From contig NC_090711.1 in the NCBI RefSeq assembly GCF_040954835.1, forward strand, positions 2,363,501-2,427,500: a DNA stretch of 64,000 nucleotides. Direction: 5' to 3'. This DNA is from Lepisosteus oculatus (taxonomy: Eukaryota > Chordata > Actinopteri > Semionotiformes > Lepisosteidae). This document shows positions 9,401 to 18,397 of this stretch, in pieces (the first letter of the stretch is position 1; each line of letters begins with the position of its first letter). Made by a program: the position numbers and the translations under genes. The notes below the pieces were generated by a model. The model saw nothing but the letters and a program-made list of their open reading frames with translations, made no database searches and was not told where the DNA came from.

Positions 9401-12400
9401 GGGACAATTATTCTAATACAGAGAACAGAATGCTTTTTGTTGTGTGTGTGACAATGAACTGCACATACATTTAAGGTTAAAATTCTGCTTTAAGTGTGCT
9501 TAACATATACACTGGAAACATCAATGGGTGTCGCAGTGGTCGGTACGGCTGTTTCGCAACACTGAGGCCCTGGGTTCAATCCTGGGCTGCTACCTGCGTA
9601 GAGTTTGTACAGTATGTGCTCCCCACATTTACACGGGTAATACGTGCTGGTTGGTTAATTAGCTCCTGGGATGACGGGCCCGGGTGCGTGTCTGTGTGTG
9701 CGTATCCTGCAATGCCCTGGTGCCCCGTCCAGTGCACCCCCCTGCTCTGATCTCAGGCTCCGGCTCCCGCTCCCCCACAACTCTACACTGGATGAAGTGG
9801 TTAGAAAATGAATGGATGGAAACATCAATACCGTCGACGAGTCTATCCCTTGTTGTTTCTGTAAGTACGTACCACCTTTTAAGGTTTAACTATTTCTGAC
9901 CCGATGAAATGAAACGTTCTCATACTTGCAGAAGCTGTGCAGGCACTCGCGCAGCGTGGCGCCCTCTCCTGGCTCTATGAGGACATAGCAGATGGGGCAG
10001 TCAATCTGCAGCCTGTTAGGCACCAGGCTGTGCTGGTCCGTCTGCAGGAGCTCCTCGAAGTTCCTGGTGCGCTCCTCCTCCAGGGCCTGCCAGAAACAGA
10101 GAGAGGCAGGTAGGGCAGTGCCGCAGCAGCTATCTGGCAAGAATCAACTGCTGACACCCTGGCTCTTGCAGCAGGGCCCAGGCCTGAATCCTAAAATTTA
10201 AGAATCCTTAAATTCTCTGGATTACTTAACACAACGGTTCTACAGCTGAACTGTAGCTGTTTCTGCACAATCCGTTTTTCTTCAAACGGATTATGTTCTC
10301 AGATCGCAGCTCTGTTTCTCTGGCCATTAACATTGGGACAGCCGTCTTGCTTCCAGTAGCTCATGACTATTGAAATGGCACAGTGCAAACAGCTTCTCCT
10401 CCTGCTGATTCTTGCCAGCCCTGTGTGAACACAGAGGGCTTCGAGGGGGATCACTGCAGCCCTCAGTTCGGTGCAGCTCAGCAGTAAGTGCAGGTATAGT
10501 GTTATCTACACAGCCATTCACTGCTAATCTGACGGAATTAAAGGAATGTCCTACACTGCCAGGGCAAAAGAACCAAACCCGTATGGTCTTGAACACAGAA
10601 GACTACAAGGGGACTTGAAACCAGGACTCAGAATCCTCAAAGGTGCTGACAGAGAAACACGAACCAGAGGACACAAGGGGGACCTGGGTGAAACTGCATT
10701 TTAAACCGGACAGAAGGCACTTCTGTACACAAAGGACTGTGGGAGTCTGGAACGTTGTTAAAAGCAATACCTTGGCTTCCTTCAAGCAACAGCAGGATCT
10801 GATCCTCGACTCGGTTTGCTACCGGCTCCCAGACGGGCCGGAGCTGAGCCGAACGGCGCCTCTCCTCTGTAGCCCCTCTCACTGTCTCAGGCCCGGTGTC
10901 GAAGGGGCGGAGGAGTGGCCAGGCGGGCTCCTACCTGCTGGTACAGCTGGCAGGCTGCCTCCTCCTGCTGCAGCCAGCGGGCCTCGTCCTCGTCCGGCTG
11001 GTAGACAGCTGGCACCTGGTAACCCGCCGGCCTGTCTGCGCTGCACATCTCGCACCCGGGCCGGGTGGGCTTGTTGACGAACGTGCACTGTGGGCACTCC
11101 CAGCCCGGCTGCACACAAGCACACAAGCGCTTACACACAGCCGCTCACAGGGACTCCATTCAACACAATCCTGGCTGCTAACATTACTGCTGGCAATAGC
11201 ACTGCAGGGACTGCTGCTGCTGCCCCTGCCACTGCCCCTGCTCCAGCATCTACTGCCCCTGCCACTGCCCCTGCTCCAGCATCTACTGCCCCTGTCACTG
11301 CCCCTGCTCCAGCATCTACTGCCCCTGCTCCAGCATCTACTACCACTACTACTGCCCCTGCTCCAGCATCTACTGCCCCTGCTCCAGCATCTACTGCCCC
11401 TGTCACCGCCCCTGCTCCAGCATCTACTGCCCCTGTCACTGCCCCCTGCTCCAGCATCTACTGCCCCTGCCACTGCCCCTGCTCCAGCATCTACTACCAC
11501 TACTACTGCCCCTGCTCCAGCATCTACTGCCCCTGCTCCAGCATCTACTGCCCCTGCCACTGCCCCTGCTCCAGCATCTACTGCCCCTGCCACTGCCCCC
11601 TGCTCCAGCATCTACTGCTCCTGTCACTGCCCCTGCGCCAGCATCTACTGCCCCTGCTCCAGCATCTACTGCCCCTGTCACTGCCCCTGCTCCAGCATCT
11701 ACTGCCCCTGTCACTGCCCCTGCTCCAGCATCTACTGCCCCTGCTCCAGCTGCTACAGCATCTTTGATTCGCTTTAATTCAACATGGTGCAGGTAAGCCC
11801 TACCTTTGGCTTTGGGGGTAGCATGGGTGGGGCCGGCAAGGCAGCACGTTTGGGGAGCAGTGGAGGTGGGGGTCCTGTGGCTCCCCTGTGCATATCCTCC
11901 TGCTTCTTGGCCTGCTTTATTCCCGCCGTGCCTCTGGGTTCAAGCACATAGCCCACAGCACTGATAATCTCTGCAAGAACAGAAGCAATGCCAGGAGAAC
12001 AAAATAACCCTCAATAACGAACGACTTCTCATTCAAAGAGGAGCAAAAAAAAGGCCAATCTTTCTCTAAAGCTTCCCCAGTTTTTAAAACATTAGTGTCT
12101 GACATCCTACAATGTCATAGTGAAACCCGTGGGTGAAACAGATTCTCTACATCGTTCTGCCAGTGTGTATTGAACAGTAGTTGTAGCTCAAAGAATCCTT
12201 TAGTGTTTGTGAAGTAACCGTGGGGTGTTCTGCTGTTCTGGAGAGGTCAGAGGTCAGAGGTCAGGGGGTCGGGGTCGCTCACTGCCCAGGCGCTGCTGCT
12301 CCTGGTCGTACTGCTCCTGCTCCCGGGTGAGCTGAGCCTGCTGGGCCGATCGGATGTACAGGAAGGCGGCGTCTCCGTCTTTCCTCACGCCGAGGCTGAA

Positions 12401-14410
12401 GAGCGTCTCGGGACCCTGGGCCAGGCGCTTCCCGATCACCCAGGTCTGCAGGGAGGGGTGGAAGCCGTAGTCTCGGTTCACCTGCGGGGCGGGGGCAGAG
12501 AGAGTCACCCCTCCACAGCTCCGATGATCAAGAGGCAAGGCGAGGCGCAGTCTGAGCTCACACAACTTTAACCCCTCAAGTGACACTATAACCTTGTAAC
12601 CACAGACATGCTTTAAGGGCAATAATCAAAATATGGATCAGGTGCACCGTTCTGAGCATTTAAACAGCCTCATCTGTAAAATATCCATCCATTGGATACA
12701 CCGTGTTTTGGACTCTGGCCCATCTCCAGGCACACACACTCACACCAGGGCCCATCTTCCCAGAAGCCAATCAACCTGCCAGCGTGTCTGTGGGCTGTGG
12801 GAGGAAACGTGCAAACTCCACACAGACAGCACCCCGGGTCCGGAACTGGACCCAGGGCCCCAGCACTACAGCACCACACCACCCCCAAACACAAGATGTC
12901 TGAATCTTCTTCCCTTTCTTTGCCTGACTGAGCTCATCCAGGAAGGCGATGAGAGGAGCACGGAGTCAGCAGGGCTCATGTCATACCTTGTCTTTCAGCT
13001 CAGTGATGGTCATGTCAGAGGTCACCACGATGGCCACAGGAATGGAGGCGTCCGCCTGGGCATCTTCCACTCCCACCTTTAGTCTACGGGACAGAGGCAC
13101 AGTCAGATGGCAACAAGCACGCGACAGATACTTCCATGATATCAGTCAGCTGACACTACATGGGGGAAAAGAGGAAATAATGTCTCCACATCTCCTGCTG
13201 CTGACTCATCAGGCATGGGCACTGCAGTGAGCCAACAGCACGCTCACTCCTAAAGAAATCCACCGTCTCTGCATGCTTCACTGTACAGCATATACCCAAC
13301 ATGGTGCACAGGAACGTTCAGTCATTCCTAACAGGTGGTTGACATGGGAATGTGGTGTAAATGGAGCAGCAATCTGTATACAACCTGACTTCTGAGATCA
13401 TCCCTTCTGGAAAACTTCGGCAGCAATGTCGGCGATGCGATCTAAACACAGGCGCCTCAAGCAGGCGATGTCTCTTGAGGACTGGCACAGTTGTGTAGTC
13501 GTGAGGGTCTGCTCTTTCAACTGCCTTGTAAGGATTAACACCTTTAACAATCCGGATTGCCCCCTCAACAGGACTACAGACTGTGGGTGTTGGAGAGTTA
13601 AAGGTTCCCAGGGAACAGGCCTGGCAACTTGTTCCGGACACCCGCCACTCTTTGTGCGAAACGTGTCTCCTGTTCTTGATGCTGGACCCACTGGCCTGTC
13701 ACTCCATCTGATACCCCCCTGGCAAGGGGAGCCTGTGAACTTGGGGGTTCACGGCTACCCCACCTCCCCGCCTGTTTGGACTCACCTGATTTCTTCCTTA
13801 GGGTACACGTCCGGGGTGACCCTGACGCTCAGGGGGACCCGCAGGTCTGCCAGCTGCTCCACGCAGCGACACGCCCCCTCCCGGTCCCCGAGGCCGACGG
13901 CTGTGCCCAGGCTGGCGGCCAGCTCCTCCGCTGCAGGGAGAGGAGAGCAGGGGCGTCAGTGTCGGCCCCCCGCCCTTGGGCCTGGGCTGTGGCAGAAAGG
14001 CGTTTTTAAAAACGCCTTTTTTATTCTTACTGAACACCTGCTCATGGGGGTCAAGCTACTTGTTTTATTAGCCTCAGCCGCTCCACAAACAATCCTCTAT
14101 TCTCTCGGGGTGGGGGGAGCAGACTTGTGGACTCACACCTCCCCCTGAAGTTGTGCAAGTGATTGAGAGGAGGGTGAGCAGGGACTGGAGGAGCAACGCG
14201 TCTCTCACTGACATCACTTCCTCTCACAGGGAGATCCCCCCCCCCCTCCCCTGGGGGACCAATCACAGCCTTGTATCCCGGCGGCGTTCAGCCAATCATA
14301 CGCCACCGTTATTGGACATCCGGTGGGACAGAAGGGTGACGGCAAGCTGAGCACAGAACACGCTTACCTTCTTGCAGGGTCTCGGGACTGAAAGCAGCAG
14401 GAGTGGCCAT
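6381..14410 (-). CDS. RBCK1: RBCK1 (HOIL-1), RBR E3 ubiquitin ligase, complete
   Basis: LUBAC subunit that, with HOIP and SHARPIN, makes linear ubiquitin chains in NF-kB and cell-death signalling, and itself makes oxyester-linked ubiquitin. Exons, transcript order: 14410-14368, 13930-13786, 13083-12987, 12481-12283, 11970-11804, 11108-10935, 10086-9926, 9224-9113, 8394-8215, 7689-7591, 7260-7117, 6461-6381. They sum to 1602 nt = 533 aa plus TAA, with phases agreeing at every join; human is 510 aa. Order: helical N terminus; ubiquitin-like domain about 64-145 ([14 protein letters not shown]); proline-rich linker; NZF zinc finger with Cys222, 225, 236, 239 and the Thr226-Phe227 ubiquitin contact; RING1 from Cys305; IBR about 370-440; RING2 with catalytic Cys483 (KKDGCDWI, human Cys460, the same 23-residue offset as total length). 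The C terminus ends CQNCH as in mammals. Confidence 0.97.
7117..7260 (-). CDS. RBCK1: RBCK1 exon 11, RING2 catalytic exon with GC donor
   Basis: Residues 460-507, in phase 0 at both ends. It carries CPRC, the catalytic KKDGCDW (Cys483) and [14 protein letters not shown]. The donor after CCG CAG is GCAAGA (7116-7111), a GC rather than GT site with an otherwise good consensus. Joining it to exon 12 gives [15 protein letters not shown], which aligns without gap to the mammalian GPRWGPG-GPGDTSGG. Residue 487 is Cys where human HOIL-1 has Arg. Confidence 0.93.
7591..7689 (-). CDS. RBCK1: RBCK1 exon 10
   Basis: Residues 427-459, starting [12 protein letters not shown] and ending TSEMLK. It joins the IBR to RING2. 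The donor is AAG|GTCAGG and both ends are in phase 0. Confidence 0.95.
8215..8394 (-). CDS. RBCK1: RBCK1 exon 9, IBR zinc-binding exon
   Basis: Residues 367-426: [43 protein letters not shown] and CLLCK. It matches the HOIL-1 in-between-RING region. Its acceptor is preceded by a C-rich tract into which a 42-bp minisatellite has expanded. Confidence 0.95.
8431..8735. repeat. 41/42-bp minisatellite with hairpin units, RBCK1 intron 8
   Basis: About seven and a half tandem units (starts near 8440, 8481, 8523, 8565, 8607, 8648, 8689 and a shorter 8724). Most units contain the perfect inverted repeat GGAGCG-CTGAA-CGCTCC followed by CCCCAGGGAGAGGAG. In RBCK1 sense the array is a long CT-rich tract ending about 37 bases before the exon 9 acceptor. 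Confidence 0.93.
9113..9224 (-). CDS. RBCK1: RBCK1 exon 8
   Basis: Completes Lys329 and continues [25 protein letters not shown] and DREIRS, the second half of RING1. The donor is TCT|GTAAGT and the acceptor AAACAG|G. Confidence 0.95.
9523..9828 (+). repeat. tRNA-headed fish SINE (family D), RBCK1 intron 7
   Basis: The head has a tRNA-like B box (GGTTCAATCC) near 9573. The body contains the AATTAGCTCCTGGGATGACGGGCC region and the end reads AAGTGGTTAGAAAATGAATGGATGGA-like sequence, the hallmark of a very common fish SINE. Other copies in this window are at about 12682-12892 (-), 20651-20912 (-), 44744-45085 (-), 55015-55275 (-), and a decayed one at 54322-54530. Confidence 0.8.
9926..10086 (-). 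CDS. RBCK1: RBCK1 exon 7, start of RING1
   Basis: Residues 276-328 plus part of 329. Contains [19 protein letters not shown] and the first RING1 ligands: IDCPICYVL (Cys305, Cys308) and RECLHSFC (Cys323, His325, Cys328). The donor is AA|GTATGA. Confidence 0.95.
10545..10830 (+). mobile_element. LINE reverse-transcriptase 3' fragment, RBCK1 intron 6
   Basis: The + strand translates to a [22 protein letters not shown] stretch then VGVWN and SLASFK-like residues, the familiar C-terminal block (TRGH..KL, R..FF..R, WN.LP, FK..LD) of CR1/L2-type retrotransposon polyproteins. It is a short dead fragment, antisense to RBCK1. Confidence 0.7.
10935..11108 (-). CDS. RBCK1: RBCK1 exon 6, NZF zinc finger
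   Basis: Residues 218-275, 58 whole codons. [22 protein letters not shown] is an NZF finger; it is followed by [21 protein letters not shown] and CQLYQQ, as in mammalian HOIL-1. The donor is CAG|GTAGGA. Confidence 0.96.
11211..11760. repeat. Composite 21/33-bp minisatellite, RBCK1 intron 5
   Basis: About 17 copies of CTCCAGCATCTACTGCCCCTG, some with a 12-bp insert (CACTGCCCCTGC or variants such as ACCACTACTACTGCC). Unit lengths are multiples of three, so both strands stay open and encode [12 protein letters not shown] or GAVDAGA-like strings. It lies within an intron of about 700 bp, 44 bases after the exon 5 donor, and is not coding. The RBCK1-sense strand is rich in GGGG runs and CAG. Confidence 0.93.
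11804..11970 (-). CDS. RBCK1: RBCK1 exon 5, proline-rich linker
   Basis: Residues 162-217, [13 protein letters not shown] to [24 protein letters not shown], between the UBL and the NZF. The phase (A|AG ... AAG|) fits both neighbours exactly. The sequence is diverged from mammals, but the position, proline content and splice signals support it. Confidence 0.9.
12283..12481 (-). CDS. RBCK1: RBCK1 exon 4, ubiquitin-like domain C-terminal half
   Basis: Starts [22 protein letters not shown] and continues [16 protein letters not shown], then a Gln/Glu-rich helix. It corresponds to human [22 protein letters not shown]. The donor is A|GTGAGC. Confidence 0.95.
12682..12892 (-). repeat. Family D SINE copy, RBCK1 intron 3
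   Basis: Starts TCCATCCATTGGATACACCG and ends CCACACAGACAGCACCCC, the reverse orientation of the 9523-9828 element. Confidence 0.7.
12987..13083 (-). CDS. RBCK1: RBCK1 exon 3, ubiquitin-like domain N-terminal half
   Basis: Completes Arg63 and reads [20 protein letters not shown], then [12 protein letters not shown], matching human IRLWVSVEDAQ ... MTVASLKDM. The donor is AAG|GTATGA. Confidence 0.94.
13786..13930 (-). CDS. RBCK1: RBCK1 exon 2
   Basis: [34 protein letters not shown] and PKEEIR: the N-terminal helical region that binds HOIP in mammals. Exon 1 joins it in phase 1 (G|CG). Confidence 0.93.
14368..14410 (-). CDS. RBCK1: RBCK1 first coding exon
   Basis: ATG at 14410 begins [14 protein letters not shown] and ends G|GTAAGC at 14368. 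The start has A at -3 and G at +4, a good Kozak context. A pyrimidine-rich acceptor (TTTAG at about 14432) shortly upstream implies a preceding non-coding exon. Confidence 0.88.
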
Positions 14411-14873
14411 TGTTTTCAATTAACAGCTCCTCTAAACCGAAAAAGTCCAAATTAAGAAAACAACACAAAGTCACGTCTGGAAGTCTGAAATTTCCTCAAT
14501 TTTAAAAACATAACCGCGCAGCAACTTACACTTTAAAGGGCAATACCTAAAAATAGTGTCATGATAAATACAAGTGTTACATAATTAACAAGCATGTGCA
14601 TGTCACGCGTCATCTAGGCGTCAATAATTTATCATCCATCCCGAGTTACTCTTAGTAAATAAAACATCAACACACCTCAAGAATTAAAGTTGAAAAGTAA
14701 ATAACACTCATTTCAATGCACAGCATCTGTGAGCAACCCAGGGCTCGTGTAAACCTTTAACTTCACAGGGGGAACACCCGTTTGTAAAACAACAAAGGAA
14801 AATCCAAAGCGATATATATTCGGAGCAGTGCAGCCGGAGACTCGGCACAGAGACGCGCCGTCTCGAGGCTTAC

Positions 14874-14990
14874 CTCTGACCCGGCCCGTGCCGACGCGGA
14901 GAGGCACGCGGAACACTTGGGCGTGATATACAATATCGCACAATAACGCAACACTGTACTTCTCCCCAAAGCGAGAGGTTGCATTTATTT
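14874..14990 (-). other. RBCK1: Probable RBCK1 non-coding first exon
   Basis: GGGTCAGAG|GTAAGC gives a strong donor at 14873, matching the untranslated acceptor at 14433-14432. The 5' limit is not visible; 14990 is a guess at the transcription start. Support is splice-site quality and position only. Confidence 0.45.
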
Positions 14991-15046
14991 AGCCAAGAAC
15001 GGATTGTCCTCCGTTACTGTGGTCGTGACTTAACCAACAACCGGAG

Positions 15047-15656
15047 GAAATGAAACAAGTTGTGAGAAACGGCTATTTTGGGCAGTTCCTGCAAACTGGA
15101 GGTTTAGAACTCAGCGGTTGGAGAGATTATTAAGCGCACTGTTACCTGTCCCCCCCATAGCACAGTAGAGGCAAATATACAATATCAATAAGGAAATAAT
15201 TATCAATAATAAAACTCCCATTCAGCAAGAAGAGAGATGAAGGAATCATTTCGAAACCACAGTTTCGAAAAGCAAATGACCAAATTCTTCATCAGCTGCC
15301 AGGCGCTTCCGCAAGGTTTCGGTGGAGGAATGACACAGTATTGACATTTATTTTTTAATCCTACTTTGTCGAAATCACCCGCTAAAACAGCACGGGAACT
15401 ACCTAGCGTTTTTTTTTTTCCGGGAGTCTTTTTTTCCTGCGTTACCCAGTAAACAACCACCAGAGTCACGACATTTCCCCGAGTTAACAAACGGTATTGT
15501 TTAAGACACAAGTTCAGTTTACTTTCTTTCCCTCCTTCTTAAATCATAGCGCAAACGTCAGTCTGGAAACTTGTACCTCCGCTGTCCTGCACCTTCATAA
15601 AGGAGTCTGTCCGACCACCCGGAGCACCGTCTGTATTCTGAAATGAAAAGTGAAAC
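15047..15656. promoter_or_regulatory. ISRE/IRF-like motifs upstream of RBCK1
   Basis: GAAATGAAAC at 15047-15056 fits GAAANNGAAAC. GAAAAGTGAAAC at 15645-15656 contains the IRF core AANNGAAA. The reverse of AGTTTACTTTCTTTCC (15516-15531) is a weaker GAAA-repeat. Mammalian RBCK1 and its LUBAC partners act in innate signalling, so interferon control is plausible but unproven. Confidence 0.35.
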
Positions 15657-16337
15657 GAGCTTCTGCACCAGGAAGTTTCTTATTTAAAGGAACCCTCGTG
15701 TACCTACACGGGAAGATCTCAAGCGGAGCAGCTCCGCACACAGCAAGCAAGGTTTCTCCCACGTCCATGCAGCGCTATCCCACTGCCTGAATAACGTTAG
15801 AACAGTCGTCTAGTGATGTATTAGGAAGCGAATTCGAACGAGGGCTTTTGCAACAGCGATTTAAGATCCAGGAACTTACGTCGCATAAATCCCTGGAACA
15901 TTATGAGCGCAATAGTGCCACAATGCTCATCTTGGACATGGAACCGAGCTCTGGTAAACTACAGAAACATCTCGTCGCAAACTATTGTTTTTACCACGAT
16001 ATACAAGAGGATCGCTGCACGGCTGTCTTGCAATATTGACCGCCGATCTGTCCGAAGTAACCTTTCTCCTTCTCGCACTCGTGTACGGGGCGATAGTATT
16101 CGGAACAAGTCCCTCCTTCGCAAAGGACTGATTTTTGTGAAGCCAGAGCTTTAAGAAGGAAAACCGTTTAAAAATAGCAGAAAGTTCGGACTCCGTGCTA
16201 GACTGTCCCTAATTCATTTATTCCCCTTTTTTAACTGTAGAATATTGGGCAGCCAGTTTTTTTCTCCTTACTGACGAGTTTTTGGTTTCTGGTCTTTTCT
16301 GTTCTGTGTTCGCAACACATAAGGTCACTTGCTTTGT

Positions 16338-16385
16338 AAAGCGCCTTGGTGCAACCTTGTTGTGAAAGGCGCTATATAAAAATAT
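16338..16385 (+). repeat. Fragment of family A repeat (GGCGCTATATAAA motif)
   Basis: AAAGCGCCTTGG ... AAAGGCGCTATATAAA is the recurring 3' motif of an interspersed family whose better copies are at 44205-44330 and 57427-57560. A shorter trace is near 8965-8985. Confidence 0.6.
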
Positions 16386-16877
16386 ACCACCTGGGAGACA
16401 CACAGCGGCCATTCTGCACCGGCAGCCCCACGCACAACAGATATATTGGACACGTGAAAAACTGCACCAGATGAATTAAAGAGAAGCTTTAGGACTGCAC
16501 AACACTCAGGCAAAAAGCACACCGCCGTTTTCCTAGCTGAGCGTAACCCTTGTGAAAAACGTGCATGGCCTAAATATTAAACAACTTTATTTTACCTAGT
16601 GCCTTTAAAAGCAATGTTCTCAAAGCTACCCAGGGCATTAAAAAAACATCACAATAAAATTAAATTAAAAATCTGATGGTACAGGTTTTGAGGCACCACT
16701 TAAAAAGCACCCAGTGTGACTACGTCTCTCCACCATCGCGTGTGGGGTGACACACAAGAAACACGGACACAGTGAACTCGAGGCACCCGAGCAAAGGTCG
16801 GCTGAGGTGCGATTATCAGATCCAGTTATCTGCAGCGCTGAAGAGTCCTATATACAGTTTTCGTCCCTAAAACCAGT

Positions 16878-17315
16878 TCCCTTCAATCAATCAATCAAAG
16901 CTGATTTATCAAAGGCACAACAATACAGCGTACAGCAGTAGTTCCAGGCAATGAAATGTCTTTTCTGCGAGCTCATCGTGCAATGAAAATTGAATTAAAT
17001 AAACCCAAGACAGAGCTCAACATAAATAGAGCTGCGATGTGTCGTCCAGGGTGTATGCAATACATTATGTCCAGGTAGTGCAGTATGCCGAATACAGTGA
17101 AAAATGTACGTCCGTGTAGCCATTACGGGTGATTTGTTGAAGGAGCTGCAGCTTGGCTATTTAGCTGCCTTATTGCCTGTAGGTAGAAGCTGTTCCGTAA
17201 TCCGTTAGTCTTTGACCGAATGCTTGGATACCGATTACCGGACGGTAGGAGAGAAAACAGTTTGCAACTGTGATGACTGGTGTCCTTGAGAATGGACCTG
17301 GACTTATCCAATAAT
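16878..17315 (-). mobile_element. LINE 3' end fragment between RBCK1 and MAF1
   Basis: Begins with (AATC)n and contains TGCCTGTAGGTAGAAGCTGTTC and a CCGGACGGTAGGAGAGAAAACAG-like block. These are recurrent in fish non-LTR retrotransposon 3' ends, and the same family type lies at 21351-21845. Too decayed for an ORF. Confidence 0.6.
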
Positions 17316-17599
17316 CATATAGAGCCTAAACCTAAACAGCAACCCCCCAAATAATATTTTTTTACTTCATAGAATGAGCTGTACTTTTAATACGTGTAAT
17401 TCAGAGTTGCAATTCACTCACTACATTAAGTTGGGCGAGTAAACCAACACTGGATCACGTCCAGCCAATTACGATGTTAAGATAATATTCAGAACTATTT
17501 ATATTCTGTATAAACTGAGAAGTTATTTAGCGGACACCCACTTTTCATGAATACAGAAATGTTTAGAATTTAATTTGACAGATTTAGACATTACCCAGA

Positions 17600-18397
17600 A
17601 GCGACACCCGGAGGTGGACGACAGGACTGCGGGTAGTTTAAGCGAAGAAAAAAGGAAATTATCCGAACAGCGAGAGGTTGTTTGGAAGTACGTCAGATTA
17701 GGTCGGACTGTCTAAACGGTGAAAGACATTAAAAATAAAATCAGAAGGTTTTTCGCAGCAAGTCAGTGGTTGCAGCGAGGGCTTTCGTAAGCCTGGGATT
17801 TCCCTTTGAATCCCGTTCAAAAAGCTGGGATGTGTAATTTTGCGTTAAATTTCAGTTTATTCAATGGCAGGTATTGGAAATTTCACAGTAAAAAGGAAGA
17901 CATTTTTATTAGACACAGAAGTGTCTTAAGCCTTCGACAGAGATCGTTTCCGCGTCCGTAAACTGGTATTTTGTCTCTTTTGTTTCTTTACCGCAGGCTG
18001 CTAGCCTTACATACATTTTTTGCTTTTGAATTGAGAGCGGCTGCTGAGCGGGAGCCGACCCGGCGAGAGCGCTTTCGAACTCGGTGCGAGCTTTAACTTG
18101 AGCAGGCGGCTTTAGGGGACGGGGTAGGCCCAGAAGTTGCAGCGCTGCGTTTCGTGTCGTCGAGAGTTGAGGAGACCGAAACATCGAAGAGGGTTAGGTT
18201 AAAACAATAACAACGCAAGATAAAATTTGGATGCACACTTTGTATTTTTGTCCCCCCCAAGGCGCTTAAAAAAAATGAACATGATTGGTCGAGCACAGGT
18301 TAGGAGACGATGCGAATGAACTAATTCTTGTTTTAAAAGATCTGAACTGCGGTACTTCTTTAGATGTAAACATTGCTTTTGCCGAATTGACGATAAG
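17600..18397 (+). promoter_or_regulatory. MAF1: MAF1 upstream region and presumed 5' UTR
   Basis: Single-copy sequence directly upstream of the MAF1 start. Visible motifs are a CRE-like TACGTCA at 17689-17695 and an inverted CCAAT box (ATTGG) near 18283. No TATA box or upstream splice site is convincing. The transcription start cannot be placed from sequence alone. Confidence 0.35.

Noticed and set aside
10896..11777. Very long Pro/Ala/Leu-rich or Gly/Ala-rich open frames on both strands
   Set aside because: They are products of a minisatellite with units divisible by three inside RBCK1 intron 5, with no conserved domain.
13395..13720. Frames of about 100 codons in RBCK1 intron 2 on both strands
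   Set aside because: No conserved block could be identified; possibly an old repeat, but not supportable as a gene.
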